The notes under the pieces: model-generated
Database searches by the model: none
What the model saw: only the letters and a program-made list of their open reading frames with translations
Told to the model about the DNA's origin: nothing
Shown here: piece by piece, positions 16,550 to 24,312 of the stretch
Position numbering within the stretch: position 1 is the first letter of the stretch
Layout of the letters: each line of letters starts with the position of its first letter
Assembly: GCF_011057975.1 (NCBI RefSeq)
Contig: NZ_CP049109.1
Span: forward strand, 310,001-374,000
DNA: 64,000 bases
Direction of reading: 5' to 3'
Source of the DNA: Sphingosinithalassobacter tenebrarum
GTDB taxonomy: Bacteria; Pseudomonadota; Alphaproteobacteria; Sphingomonadales; Sphingomonadaceae
Translations under genes and position numbers: made by a program

Positions 16550-18847
16550 TCAGAAATGGACGCCGGCCTCCACGCCATAGGTCCTGGGCGCACCTGGGAC
16601 GTAAACGTCGTTCGCCGCCTGCTGCGCTGTGACGAAATAATAGCTATCCGTCAGGTTCTTCGCGAAAAACCGGACATCGATGTGACGATCGATGCTGGTC
16701 CAAGTCAGCGAGGCGTTAAGCAGGTGGTAGGGCTCCTGAGTCAATCGATTGCTTGGATCCCAATAGTATCGCGATCGGTGTGAATCGTTCACGGCGAGGG
16801 CGAACTCCCCGACCCCGGTGTCGAACCGGTAGTTGGCGCCGATGGTGTAGGAGAAACGAGGGGCGTTGATCATCCGATTGCCGGAGACGTCGCAAACCGA
16901 ACCGGCATTGCCTCCTAAAACCGCGCCGCCGATCGGGCGCGGAGTAGTGCAACTCGCACCCAAGAACTGCGTATATTTCGCGTCGAGATACTCGGCGCTC
17001 CCGGTCAGAGTCAGGCCGGGAACCACTTTCAACTCAAAATCCGCGTCGACGCCATTCAGTCGTGCAGCCGCGGCATTGTACAGGATAGCGAGCCCCGGCG
17101 GCGCCGGCGGCGCAGTAGTGCGGACCTGAATATCTCTGTAGTCGTAATGAAAGCCAGCCACGTTGGCACGAAGCCGTCGATCGAAGAGCTCGGACTTCAC
17201 GCCCAGTTCGAAGGCGTCGAGAACCTCGGGTCGCGAAGGCTGGTTGCTGAAGACGGTTGGATTAAAGCTGCCGGATTTGAACCCGCGATTGTAGGACGCA
17301 TAGAGATGCACGTCAGGCGTCAGATCGTGGGCGAGCACGGCCTTCCATGTCAACTTGCCGAAGCTCGTGTTCGTGACGATGCCGTCGGGATTCCCCGGAT
17401 AGGGGTCGCCGGGGCTGACGACGACGCTGCCCGGAAGCGCCGCGGGAGTATTCGGCCGCCCGGGAAAGGGCACGGTCGTCCCGGTGATCGAAATCTCGTC
17501 ATCCGTGTAGCGCAGGCCCAAAGTCAATCGCGTGGCTTCCGTTAGGCGGTAGGTTCCCTCCGCGTAGCCTGAATAGGATCGAGTCTTCGGATAGCTGATG
17601 GTCTGGATGGGAAGCGGCGCGGGGGCGCAGATCGCATCGACGCAGGTTCCATAGGTCGCCGCCGAGATGCGGTTGTCATTGTTATAGTAGAAGAACCCTG
17701 CGATCCAGTCGAAGGGTGAGTCGCCGACCTTAGACCGGAGTTGAAGCTCCTGCGTTATAGTCCGGCTCTTCGCGGTCAGATCCAGTACCGAGGCGGACTG
17801 CCCGGCCACCGGCTTGCCAGGTTGGCCGTTCTGCGTCAGCATGGTGGGCGAAAAGCTGTGCTGATACCCAGTCAGGCTGGTAAGGTCGGCGAAGCCGAGA
17901 TCCTGCTCGATCTTTGCTCCAACCAGGTAGGTTTCCACGCTTAAGCGTGGATCGTCGCGGGTAGAACTGCGATATTCCCCCAGATACGGCGTGCCATCAC
18001 TCCCCACCGCTCCCGGGAAGATCGCGACCACGCTTCCCTGATCGGTGGCCAGCCGGTCGTAGAACCCCTCCAAAGTCACCTTGGTCGCGCCCGAAGGTCT
18101 CCAAACGATCTTGCCCTGAACCCCCTTCTCGTCGAGCTTCTGGGTCTCGCTACCCGTGAACATGTTCCTTCCCCATCCGTCCGCCTGGTAGGTACTGGTG
18201 AAGGCGAAACCCGCGCTCAGAGTGTCCGACAGGGGAACTGACGCACCGATGTTTGCCGAGACGGTGTCGTAATTCGCATATTCTATCGACGCGTCCATCC
18301 TCGGTACCGCGCCTGGATCTCGCGTCACTACGCTGATGAGACCGCCGGTCGAATTGCGTCCGTAGAGCGTGCCCTGCGGCCCCTTTAGGACCTCGACCCG
18401 CTCGATGTTGTTGAAGGAGAACGCGATCGCCCCCGAGTAGGGCAAGTAGAAGCCGTCAAAGTATGTGGCGATCTGAGGTTCGGAGGTGAAGCCGGTGTTG
18501 TTCGATCCCACACCTCGCAAGAAGCTGTTCGTTCCCGCCCCGAACCTGTTCAGGGCAAGGCCAGACACGACGTTCGGCAGGTCAACTGCGCTCTTTACCC
18601 CGACGGTCTCGAGCCGGTTGCCGTCGAACGCGGACACGGTGAGCGGCACCTTTTGCAAGCTCTCGGAGCGACGCGTCGCGGTAACGACGATTTCAGCAAC
18701 TCCGTTTTGCTCGGCACTATCCGCGCCTTCGGCTGAAGAGGTGCCTGTCTGGCTACCATCATCAGAAGTGGCATCCTGTCCCCAAGCGGTCCCAGCGAAC
18801 GCCGATGTCCCCACGGCAAGCAATAGGATTGTTGCGCTTCCCCGCAT
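16550..18847 (-). CDS. TonB-dependent outer-membrane receptor
   Basis: Receptor of 765 aa that imports a ligand across the outer membrane with energy from TonB. It has a signal peptide (about residues 1-23), a TonB box region EIVVTATRR, a plug domain with VERVEVLKGPQGTLYGRNST-like sequence (about residues 130-150) and a barrel ending in an aromatic residue (GVHF). The group is the iron-independent receptor family expanded in sphingomonads for xenobiotics and plant aromatics. A GGGAGG ribosome site precedes the start. The candidate operator at 18973-18988 lies 126 bp upstream. The SnoaL-like gene follows it. Confidence 0.9.
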   Translation of the reverse strand: MRGSATILLLAVGTSAFAGTAWGQDATSDDGSQTGTSSAEGADSAEQNGVAEIVVTATRRSESLQKVPLTVSAFDGNRLETVGVKSAVDLPNVVSGLALNRFGAGTNSFLRGVGSNNTGFTSEPQIATYFDGFYLPYSGAIAFSFNNIERVEVLKGPQGTLYGRNSTGGLISVVTRDPGAVPRMDASIEYANYDTVSANIGASVPLSDTLSAGFAFTSTYQADGWGRNMFTGSETQKLDEKGVQGKIVWRPSGATKVTLEGFYDRLATDQGSVVAIFPGAVGSDGTPYLGEYRSSTRDDPRLSVETYLVGAKIEQDLGFADLTSLTGYQHSFSPTMLTQNGQPGKPVAGQSASVLDLTAKSRTITQELQLRSKVGDSPFDWIAGFFYYNNDNRISAATYGTCVDAICAPAPLPIQTISYPKTRSYSGYAEGTYRLTEATRLTLGLRYTDDEISITGTTVPFPGRPNTPAALPGSVVVSPGDPYPGNPDGIVTNTSFGKLTWKAVLAHDLTPDVHLYASYNRGFKSGSFNPTVFSNQPSRPEVLDAFELGVKSELFDRRLRANVAGFHYDYRDIQVRTTAPPAPPGLAILYNAAAARLNGVDADFELKVVPGLTLTGSAEYLDAKYTQFLGASCTTPRPIGGAVLGGNAGSVCDVSGNRMINAPRFSYTIGANYRFDTGVGEFALAVNDSHRSRYYWDPSNRLTQEPYHLLNASLTWTSIDRHIDVRFFAKNLTDSYYFVTAQQAANDVYVPGAPRTYGVEAGVHF

Positions 18848-19236
18848 CTTTCATCCTCCCATCTCGCAGAGCTTGGCCCTGTCGTCTCATTGTTTGCTCG
18901 CGGCCGTGCACCAGCAGCAGCCGTGGCAGGGTCATACTACACGGAATGTATTTTGTGACAAGTCAAATGAGACATAGTGCCTATTACGAGGAGCCTAGAG
19001 CTGCCTGATTGGTCAGGATTCCGCCCACGGACCGAAGGTGTGGCATTGGAGGATCAGGGAGCGCGGATTGCAGATTCTGGCGCGTGATGCCGGCTTTCAG
19101 GCGTGCGCTTCCCTCCAGCGAACCTAAGCACTACGGACTCGGACACCGCGATCCGCCCGTGAGTGGGTATGACACCCGGCGTAGGCGAGATTCCAAAGGG
19201 GGAATGGGGGCAGTGACTAAGGGATATCGTGAACAA
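18848..19236. other. Non-coding stretch upstream of TonB receptor gene
   Basis: A 389-bp gap. The half next to the receptor gene holds its leader and the candidate operator at 18973-18988. From about 18990 to 19236 no credible gene, repeat or RNA was seen on either strand; a short CCTGA/TCAGG hairpin at 19004-19017 is too weak to call. Confidence 0.5.
18973..18988. promoter_or_regulatory. Candidate shared operator, site C (CATAGTGCCTATTACG)
   Basis: It matches 12 of 16 positions of the perfect inverted repeat CATAATGTCCATTATG found at 20639-20654. It lies 126 bp upstream of the first TonB receptor start. The likely binder is the TetR protein encoded at 19237-19929. It is a sequence match only; background frequency was not computed. 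Confidence 0.45.
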
Positions 19237-19929
19237 TCAGCCCGGCTTGTGCCAGGGATCGCGCCACCATGTCAGGCGATCCGGAGCGGCGCCCCGGATG
19301 AAGATCGTCGCTTCATTGACGAGCGCGGCGGCAACATCGCATTCGATACCAAGCCCTATGAGGATCATCGCCATCACCTGATCGACAAAAGGCCGCCGAG
19401 GGCTATCCGTCTGCGATATGGCGCGAATGGCTTCGCGCATTGTGCCGATTGCGAGCATCCGCGCCGCTTCGGCATCGGAGAAACGAACTTCGTGCGCCTC
19501 GAGCGCCGCAGCAAGGTGCGAAGTCATGCCTTGGAACAGCACGCCATCTGAGCGAAGCAGGTCGCTTCGTGCCACAAATGCGCCCCACGTCTTGTCGAGC
19601 ACGCTACGCAGTAGAAATAGATGGACCGACACAGTGAACAGCAGGATCGGTTTCATTCTATCGTTGACGAGGTCCTTGAGGCTTTCGACCATTTCGTCGA
19701 CCAATTCGCTGGCCCGCTGCTCGATCGCTTCGTCGACCGAGTTAAAATATTTATAGAAGGTCGCGCGTGACACGTCGGCCCGCCTGATTACCTCGTCAAC
19801 AGTTGGCGGTCCGGTGAGCACATGCTCCGCATAGCATTCCATCACCGCTTGTAGCAGCCGTGCGACCATTCGCTCCCGGCGCATCTTCGCCACCCGTACA
19901 CGATGATCTTCGTTGATTGCTGCTACCAC
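19237..19929 (-). CDS. TetR-family transcriptional regulator
   Basis: Repressor-type regulator of 230 aa, with a GTG start at 19929 preceded by AGGAA. The HTH is TVDEVIRRADVSRATFYKYF near residues 43-62, followed by a ligand-binding helical domain. It lies between the first TonB receptor and the flavin reductase in the catabolic cluster and is the only TetR gene there. That makes it the best candidate to bind the 16-bp repeat found in front of several cluster genes. A weaker match (11 of 16) lies at 19991-20006, upstream of its own start, consistent with self-regulation. Confidence 0.88.
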   Translation of the reverse strand: MVAAINEDHRVRVAKMRRERMVARLLQAVMECYAEHVLTGPPTVDEVIRRADVSRATFYKYFNSVDEAIEQRASELVDEMVESLKDLVNDRMKPILLFTVSVHLFLLRSVLDKTWGAFVARSDLLRSDGVLFQGMTSHLAAALEAHEVRFSDAEAARMLAIGTMREAIRAISQTDSPRRPFVDQVMAMILIGLGIECDVAAALVNEATIFIRGAAPDRLTWWRDPWHKPG

Positions 19930-20031
19930 TCGAACGTTCCTGCCCCGTCTTGGCGCTTGATCGTAGGGCTTGGACGATGTGATGCAACGTCATAAAGTCA
20001 ATTCCTCCCCACCATTCCGACAGTGACATTG

Positions 20032-20523
20032 TCACGCAGCCCGTGGAATCGGGTGCAACCGGCCATAGTCTCCCTTGTGGAAGAGCAGTGGGCGCGCCGC
20101 GGGCTCAGCTGCCAAAGCGGCGACCTTACCAAGCGCGATATCGTGATCCCCCGCCTCATGCACCGCATATAATTCGCAATCGATCCAGGCGACCACACCT
20201 TCCAGGATCGGGAGGCCCATGCCTGAGATGCGATGCGCGACACCGGCGAATTTATCCTCTGCGGGAGTAGCAAATCGACGCGATAGAGCCTGCTGCTGGT
20301 CGCCCAGGACATTGACGCAGAAGCGTCTAGTCGCACGTATTCGGCGCCAGCTTGACGATTGGCGGCCGGGGAAAAAGGCGACCAGCGGTGGATCGAGCGA
20401 TACGGAAGTGAACGATCCAATCGACATACCAATGGGCCGATCCCCGCTTTCGATCGAGGTGATTACGCAAACCCCGGTCGGGTAGTGACCGAGCACGGTC
20501 CGGAAGGTCTTGGGATCGATCAT
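20032..20523 (-). CDS. Flavin reductase (HpaC/NTA-reductase family)
   Basis: Small reductase of 163 aa that makes free reduced flavin with NAD(P)H for a partner monooxygenase. The start is ATG 20523 with GGAGAGG upstream. Family motifs are FRTVLGHYPTGVCVITS, SIGSFTSVSLDPPLVAFFPG and RFCVNVLGDQQQALS, ending with GRLHPI. No partner oxygenase is next to it. The best candidate is the acyl-CoA-dehydrogenase-fold monooxygenase at 29259-30458. It is divergent from the FAD hydroxylase operon and shares the control region 20524-20710. Confidence 0.88.
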   Translation of the reverse strand: MIDPKTFRTVLGHYPTGVCVITSIESGDRPIGMSIGSFTSVSLDPPLVAFFPGRQSSSWRRIRATRRFCVNVLGDQQQALSRRFATPAEDKFAGVAHRISGMGLPILEGVVAWIDCELYAVHEAGDHDIALGKVAALAAEPAARPLLFHKGDYGRLHPIPRAA

Positions 20524-20546
20524 GCACCACCTCTCCGCGCAAATTA

Positions 20547-20562
20547 CATAATAGACATGGAG
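20547..20562. promoter_or_regulatory. Candidate shared operator, site B
   Basis: Read on the minus strand it is CTCCATGTCTATTATG, a 12 of 16 match to CATAATGTCCATTATG; the right half (GTC-Y-ATTATG) is fully kept. It lies 24 bp upstream of the flavin reductase start. TATTAT inside it could also act as a -10 element, so operator and promoter may overlap. Confidence 0.45.
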
Positions 20563-20638
20563 TATATTATCACCGTTCCACAGCCGATGCAATTCCCCCG
20601 GCCCTCGGGCAGCGGGTGGAAAAACAGCTTGAAATATA

Positions 20639-20654
20639 CATAATGTCCATTATG
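20639..20654. promoter_or_regulatory. Candidate shared operator, site A: perfect inverted repeat
   Basis: CATAATG-TC-CATTATG has perfect 7-bp arms with a 2-bp spacer, lying 57 bp upstream of the FAD hydroxylase start. Arm length and symmetry fit a TetR-type dimer. It is the best conserved of five related sites in front of cluster genes. Confidence 0.6.
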
Positions 20655-20710
20655 AATCGGGGCGCCCTGCGGGCCTGATCTGAACTTGGCGAGCCGGCAA
20701 AGCCGGCCAA

Positions 20711-22309
20711 ATGGATGCGAGGATGCCAGACTACGACATTATTCAGGTCGGATATGGCCCCGTCAGCGAGGCGTTGGCGCTTATGCTGGGGCGTCAGGGC
20801 CGGCGTGTGGCGGTCTGCGAGCGCTGGCGTGAGCGATATCCACTGCCGCGCGCCGTGTGTATCGATCACGAGCTTTACCGCGTGCTTCAAGCGATTGGCT
20901 TGGAGAATGCGCTTCCCAGAGTGACTCAGCCAGGTCCTGTCTATCAGTGGTTCAACGCCGACTGGAAGGAACTGCTTGCGATCGACTGGTCGAAGCCGTC
21001 GATCTCAGGGGGCGTCGAAGTAAACTTCGTTCACCAGCCGACGCTTGAACAGGCGCTCGACGATGCCGTTCGACAGCAGTCGAGCGTGGACCTTTATCTG
21101 GGATGCGAAGTGATCACTGTCGAACAGGGCGAAAGCGGAGTCGTCGTGACGCTGCGGGAGGACGGCGTGGACGAGCGGCAATTGTCGGCGAAATACGTCA
21201 TCGGTTGCGACGGGGCCAATTCGCTGGTCCGCAGCACCATCGGAAGCGGTCAGGAAGATCGCGGCTTCGAAGCCGACTGGCTTGTAATCGACGTTCGTCT
21301 GAAGTCCGGTGTCACCATCGAGGAACTCGGCATCCCGGCGGCCGGCCAATATTGCAACCCCGAACGACCGACCACCATCGTGCCCGCCGGCATCAGCGGC
21401 GATCGTATCTATCGTCGCTGGGAGTTCATGCGACTTCCCGGCGAATCGGCGCAGGAACTGGAAAGCGAAGCAAAGGTCTGGGAGTTGCTCTCCCCGTGGG
21501 CCGGTCCAGCGCAGGTCGAACTCATTCGTCACAAGATCTACAACTTCCGGTCGCTGATGGCCGACAAATGGCGGGACGGCCGGCTATTGATCGCGGGCGA
21601 TGCCGCCCACGTGATGCCGCCGTTTATGGGGCAGGGCATGTGCGCCGGGCTCCGCGACGGCTGGAATCTTGCGTGGAAGCTCGGGCTGGTGCTCGACGGC
21701 CGAGCGGATGATCGCCTGCTCGACAGCTATCAGACAGAGCGGCAGCCGCATGTCCGGCAACTGACCAATCTATCGATCTATCTCGGCAAGATGATTTGCG
21801 TTCCCGATGCCGACGCTGCCGCAGAGCGGGATCGAGCCTTTTTCGAAGGTACTGCGCCGCCGCCACCTGATTTTCCCCACCTGACCGATGGATTGCTCTA
21901 TCGGCCGGATGGCGATGCCCTGCAGCCGGGTGCGGGTCTCTTGTCGCCGCACGTCACGCTTGAACATGAAGGGCGGACAATGCGCCTTGATGCATTCGAC
22001 GGCGGCGGCGGCTTTCTGCTGTTCACGCGCGAAATCGATCCCGCGACCGCCATGGACGCGCTGTCGTGTCTTCCACTGCGCGCCGTCCGTCTTGGGCAGG
22101 GAGACGGCACGGTCCGCGACCTTGACGGTCGGATCGACGATTTCCTGGATGAACATGGATGGGCGGGAATGATCGTTCGCCCGGACTTCTACGTCTACGG
22201 CGGCGCAGCTGACGCCGCAGCATTCGATCGCCTGGCGCTTGCGCTTGCCGATGATCTCGCGGCGGCTGGCGTGCGGCTTTTCGACCTTACAACGACGGAG
22301 ATATCATGA
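20711..22309 (+). CDS. FAD-dependent aromatic hydroxylase (MhpA-like)
   Basis: Group A flavoprotein monooxygenase of 532 aa that would hydroxylate a phenolic compound with NAD(P)H and O2. The FAD-binding motif is VGYGPVSEALALMLGRQG near the N-terminus, with the second Gly replaced by the P-V-S-E form seen in MhpA-like enzymes. The DG motif is YVIGCDGANSLVRSTIG, and the second FAD motif is LLIAGDAAHVMPPFMGQGMC. Length and motifs resemble 3-(3-hydroxyphenyl)propionate hydroxylase; the true substrate is unknown. ATG 20723 is an alternative start. It is coupled by overlap (ATGA) to the FAH-family gene. Confidence 0.87.
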   Translation: MDARMPDYDIIQVGYGPVSEALALMLGRQGRRVAVCERWRERYPLPRAVCIDHELYRVLQAIGLENALPRVTQPGPVYQWFNADWKELLAIDWSKPSISGGVEVNFVHQPTLEQALDDAVRQQSSVDLYLGCEVITVEQGESGVVVTLREDGVDERQLSAKYVIGCDGANSLVRSTIGSGQEDRGFEADWLVIDVRLKSGVTIEELGIPAAGQYCNPERPTTIVPAGISGDRIYRRWEFMRLPGESAQELESEAKVWELLSPWAGPAQVELIRHKIYNFRSLMADKWRDGRLLIAGDAAHVMPPFMGQGMCAGLRDGWNLAWKLGLVLDGRADDRLLDSYQTERQPHVRQLTNLSIYLGKMICVPDADAAAERDRAFFEGTAPPPPDFPHLTDGLLYRPDGDALQPGAGLLSPHVTLEHEGRTMRLDAFDGGGGFLLFTREIDPATAMDALSCLPLRAVRLGQGDGTVRDLDGRIDDFLDEHGWAGMIVRPDFYVYGGAADAAAFDRLALALADDLAAAGVRLFDLTTTEIS

Positions 22310-23166
22310 AGCTGGCTCGTTTCGGTAGCGAGGACGCCCCCGGGCTCGGTCTGGTTGAGGACGACCGGATCGCCGATCTTACCGCTGGCGGTTTGTCCCT
22401 ATCGACCATGCGTGACATTATCGCGGCGGGCCCCGAAGGGCTGGAGGAAATCCGCGCCGTTGCCCGGCTCGCGCCGCGCCTTGCGCTGGACGAAATCAAG
22501 CTACTCGCTCCAATCGAGCGGCCGGGAAAATATCTCGCGATCGGCATGAATTACGCCAAGCATCTCGAGGAGGCCGACCGCCTCGGCGTGGCGCGAGCAC
22601 AGCATCAAACCTGGTTCAATAAGCAGACGAGCTGCGTCACGGGACCCTACGATGATATCGATCCGGGCGTTACCGAAAAGCTGGACTATGAAGTCGAACT
22701 CGCTGCGGTGATCGGACATCCTGCCAAGCGCGTGAGCAGGGAGGAAGCGCCGAAGCATGTCTTCGGCTTCCTGGTGGCGAACGACGTCTCCGCGCGTGAC
22801 TGGCAGTTCCACACGCCGACCTTCACGATGGGCAAGTCGTTCGATACGCATGGCCCCATCGGCCCGTGGCTGGTGACCGCCGGCGAAATCTCCAATCCGC
22901 ACGACCTGCGGCTGCGCAGCTGGGTTAACGGGGAATTGCGCCAGGACAACCGCACCTCTGCGATGATCCACAACCTGTGGGAGCAGATCGCCTATCTTTC
23001 GACCGCATTCACGCTTGAGACGGGCGACTTGATCGCCACTGGAACCCCGGAGGGCGTCGGCGTCGGCATGGAGCCGCCCATCTTCCTGCAGCCGGGCGAT
23101 GTCGTGCGCTGCGAAATCGAACAGATCGGCGCCATTGAGAATCGAGTCGTTCATCCAAGCGATTGA
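22306..23166 (+). CDS. Fumarylacetoacetate hydrolase (FAH) family enzyme
   Basis: Protein of 286 aa. An N-terminal DUF2437-like cap (residues 1-70) precedes the FAH domain with AIGMNYAKHLEEA, KLDYEVELAAVIG (metal-binding Glu residues), VSARDWQF and the C-terminal DLIATGTPEGVGVGM. The family hydrolyses C-C bonds or isomerises products of ring cleavage. Here it sits between a ring hydroxylase and an extradiol dioxygenase, so it probably processes the ring-cleavage product. It overlaps the hydroxylase gene by 4 bp, with GGAG upstream of the start. Confidence 0.9.
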   Translation: MKLARFGSEDAPGLGLVEDDRIADLTAGGLSLSTMRDIIAAGPEGLEEIRAVARLAPRLALDEIKLLAPIERPGKYLAIGMNYAKHLEEADRLGVARAQHQTWFNKQTSCVTGPYDDIDPGVTEKLDYEVELAAVIGHPAKRVSREEAPKHVFGFLVANDVSARDWQFHTPTFTMGKSFDTHGPIGPWLVTAGEISNPHDLRLRSWVNGELRQDNRTSAMIHNLWEQIAYLSTAFTLETGDLIATGTPEGVGVGMEPPIFLQPGDVVRCEIEQIGAIENRVVHPSD

Positions 23167-23180
23167 GAGGAGAGACAATC

Positions 23181-24146
23181 ATGGCTGTACGAGGCCTATT
23201 ATCATTTACGCTTGAGGTTCCGGATCTCGACCCTGGAATCCGCTTCTACTCCGACGCGGGCCTGGTCGCCGACATCAGAGGCGATACCGCCTATCTCCGC
23301 TGCCCCGACCAAGTGCGGCCGTCTATTGTTCTGGTCGGGGGCGCACCGCGCAAGCGCCTCCACCATATCTCGCTATGCGCCGACGAGCTCGACGGCATGG
23401 CGGTTGCTGTCGCCCGGAACGGCGGAAAGGTCGTGGCGTCGCCAGAACGATTCGAAGACGGCCTGTGGGTCGAGGATCCTCATGGCATGCTCCTCCAACT
23501 CGTCGATGAGGCTCCCGATGCACCGCCGTCTGCCACTGGCGAGGCGTTCGCGATCAACGCTCCCGGCCGGATCGTGCGCCACGGCCGCTCGGCGATCCTT
23601 CCCAAGGCATCCTATGCGCCGGCTAAGCCACTGCGGCTAGGCCATGTTCTGGTATTCAGCCCGGATGTGCTGCGCAGCGTCGCGTTCGTGACCGATGCGC
23701 TCGGCATGGGCTTGGCCGATCGATCCGAGGACATCATTGCCTTCACGTGCACGAAGCAGGGCAGCGATCATCATGTGATTGCCTTTGCCAAGTCGCCCGG
23801 CGTGGGCTTTCACCACGCCAGTTTCCAGGTCAACGATCCCGACGAGGTCGGGCGCGGCGGTGCGGCGTTGCTCGAAAAGGCGAAGCGTGGAGACTGGGGA
23901 TTCGGCCGGCACACGATCGGGTCCAATTTCTTCCACTACATTCAGGACCCGTGGGGCTCGTGGTTCGAATACTATTCCGACATGGACCACATCGCCGATT
24001 ACGCGGGATGGACGCCCACCAACTACTCGTTGGAAGACAGTCTGGCCAGTTGGGGCCCCGGCGTACCGGATGATTTCGTCCATAATTATGAAGCTGACGA
24101 AGCGCCTTTCCAGCAAGCAGCGATGCGCCAAACGGCGACCGCTTGA
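23181..24146 (+). CDS. Two-domain VOC extradiol ring-cleavage dioxygenase
   Basis: Protein of 321 aa from ATG 23181, preceded by a GAGAGGAGAG ribosome site. It has two vicinal-oxygen-chelate domains. The N-terminal one (about residues 1-115) contains LHHISLCADEL. The C-terminal one carries the likely iron ligands in GFHHASFQVND (His) and WGSWFEYYSDMDHI (Glu), with the first His in RLGHVLVFSPD. This is the type I extradiol dioxygenase plan (BphC/catechol 2,3-dioxygenase). It is third in an operon with the hydroxylase and the FAH enzyme. Confidence 0.87.
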   Translation: MAVRGLLSFTLEVPDLDPGIRFYSDAGLVADIRGDTAYLRCPDQVRPSIVLVGGAPRKRLHHISLCADELDGMAVAVARNGGKVVASPERFEDGLWVEDPHGMLLQLVDEAPDAPPSATGEAFAINAPGRIVRHGRSAILPKASYAPAKPLRLGHVLVFSPDVLRSVAFVTDALGMGLADRSEDIIAFTCTKQGSDHHVIAFAKSPGVGFHHASFQVNDPDEVGRGGAALLEKAKRGDWGFGRHTIGSNFFHYIQDPWGSWFEYYSDMDHIADYAGWTPTNYSLEDSLASWGPGVPDDFVHNYEADEAPFQQAAMRQTATA

Positions 24147-24214
24147 CACCCGATCCGTCGACCCTAACCAACTCTGGGCTTCTCATAATATACAACGCGT
24201 CTCTTTTTGGTTGT

Positions 24215-24230
24215 CATCATGGACACGTTG
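24215..24230. promoter_or_regulatory. Candidate shared operator, site D
   Basis: Read on the minus strand it is CAACGTGTCCATGATG, 12 of 16 matches to CATAATGTCCATTATG. It lies 83 bp upstream of the second TonB receptor start. A nearby partial site CATAATATACA starts at 24184. Confidence 0.42.
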
Positions 24231-24312
24231 TGCTTTTTTACCCTGATGCGGCCGTCAAGAGCCGTGGCGATCAGCGACGCCTGCAACGGGTGCGCATTGG
24301 GGAGAATGCTAC

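Noticed and set aside
19004..19017. CCTGA/TCAGG hairpin as terminator
   Set aside because: The stem is only 5 bp and no T-run follows on either strand.
20023..20035. Palindrome GTGACATTGTCAC near the flavin reductase stop
   Set aside because: Although perfect, it overlaps the stop codon of a gene reading away from any promoter and does not resemble the cluster motif; it may be chance.
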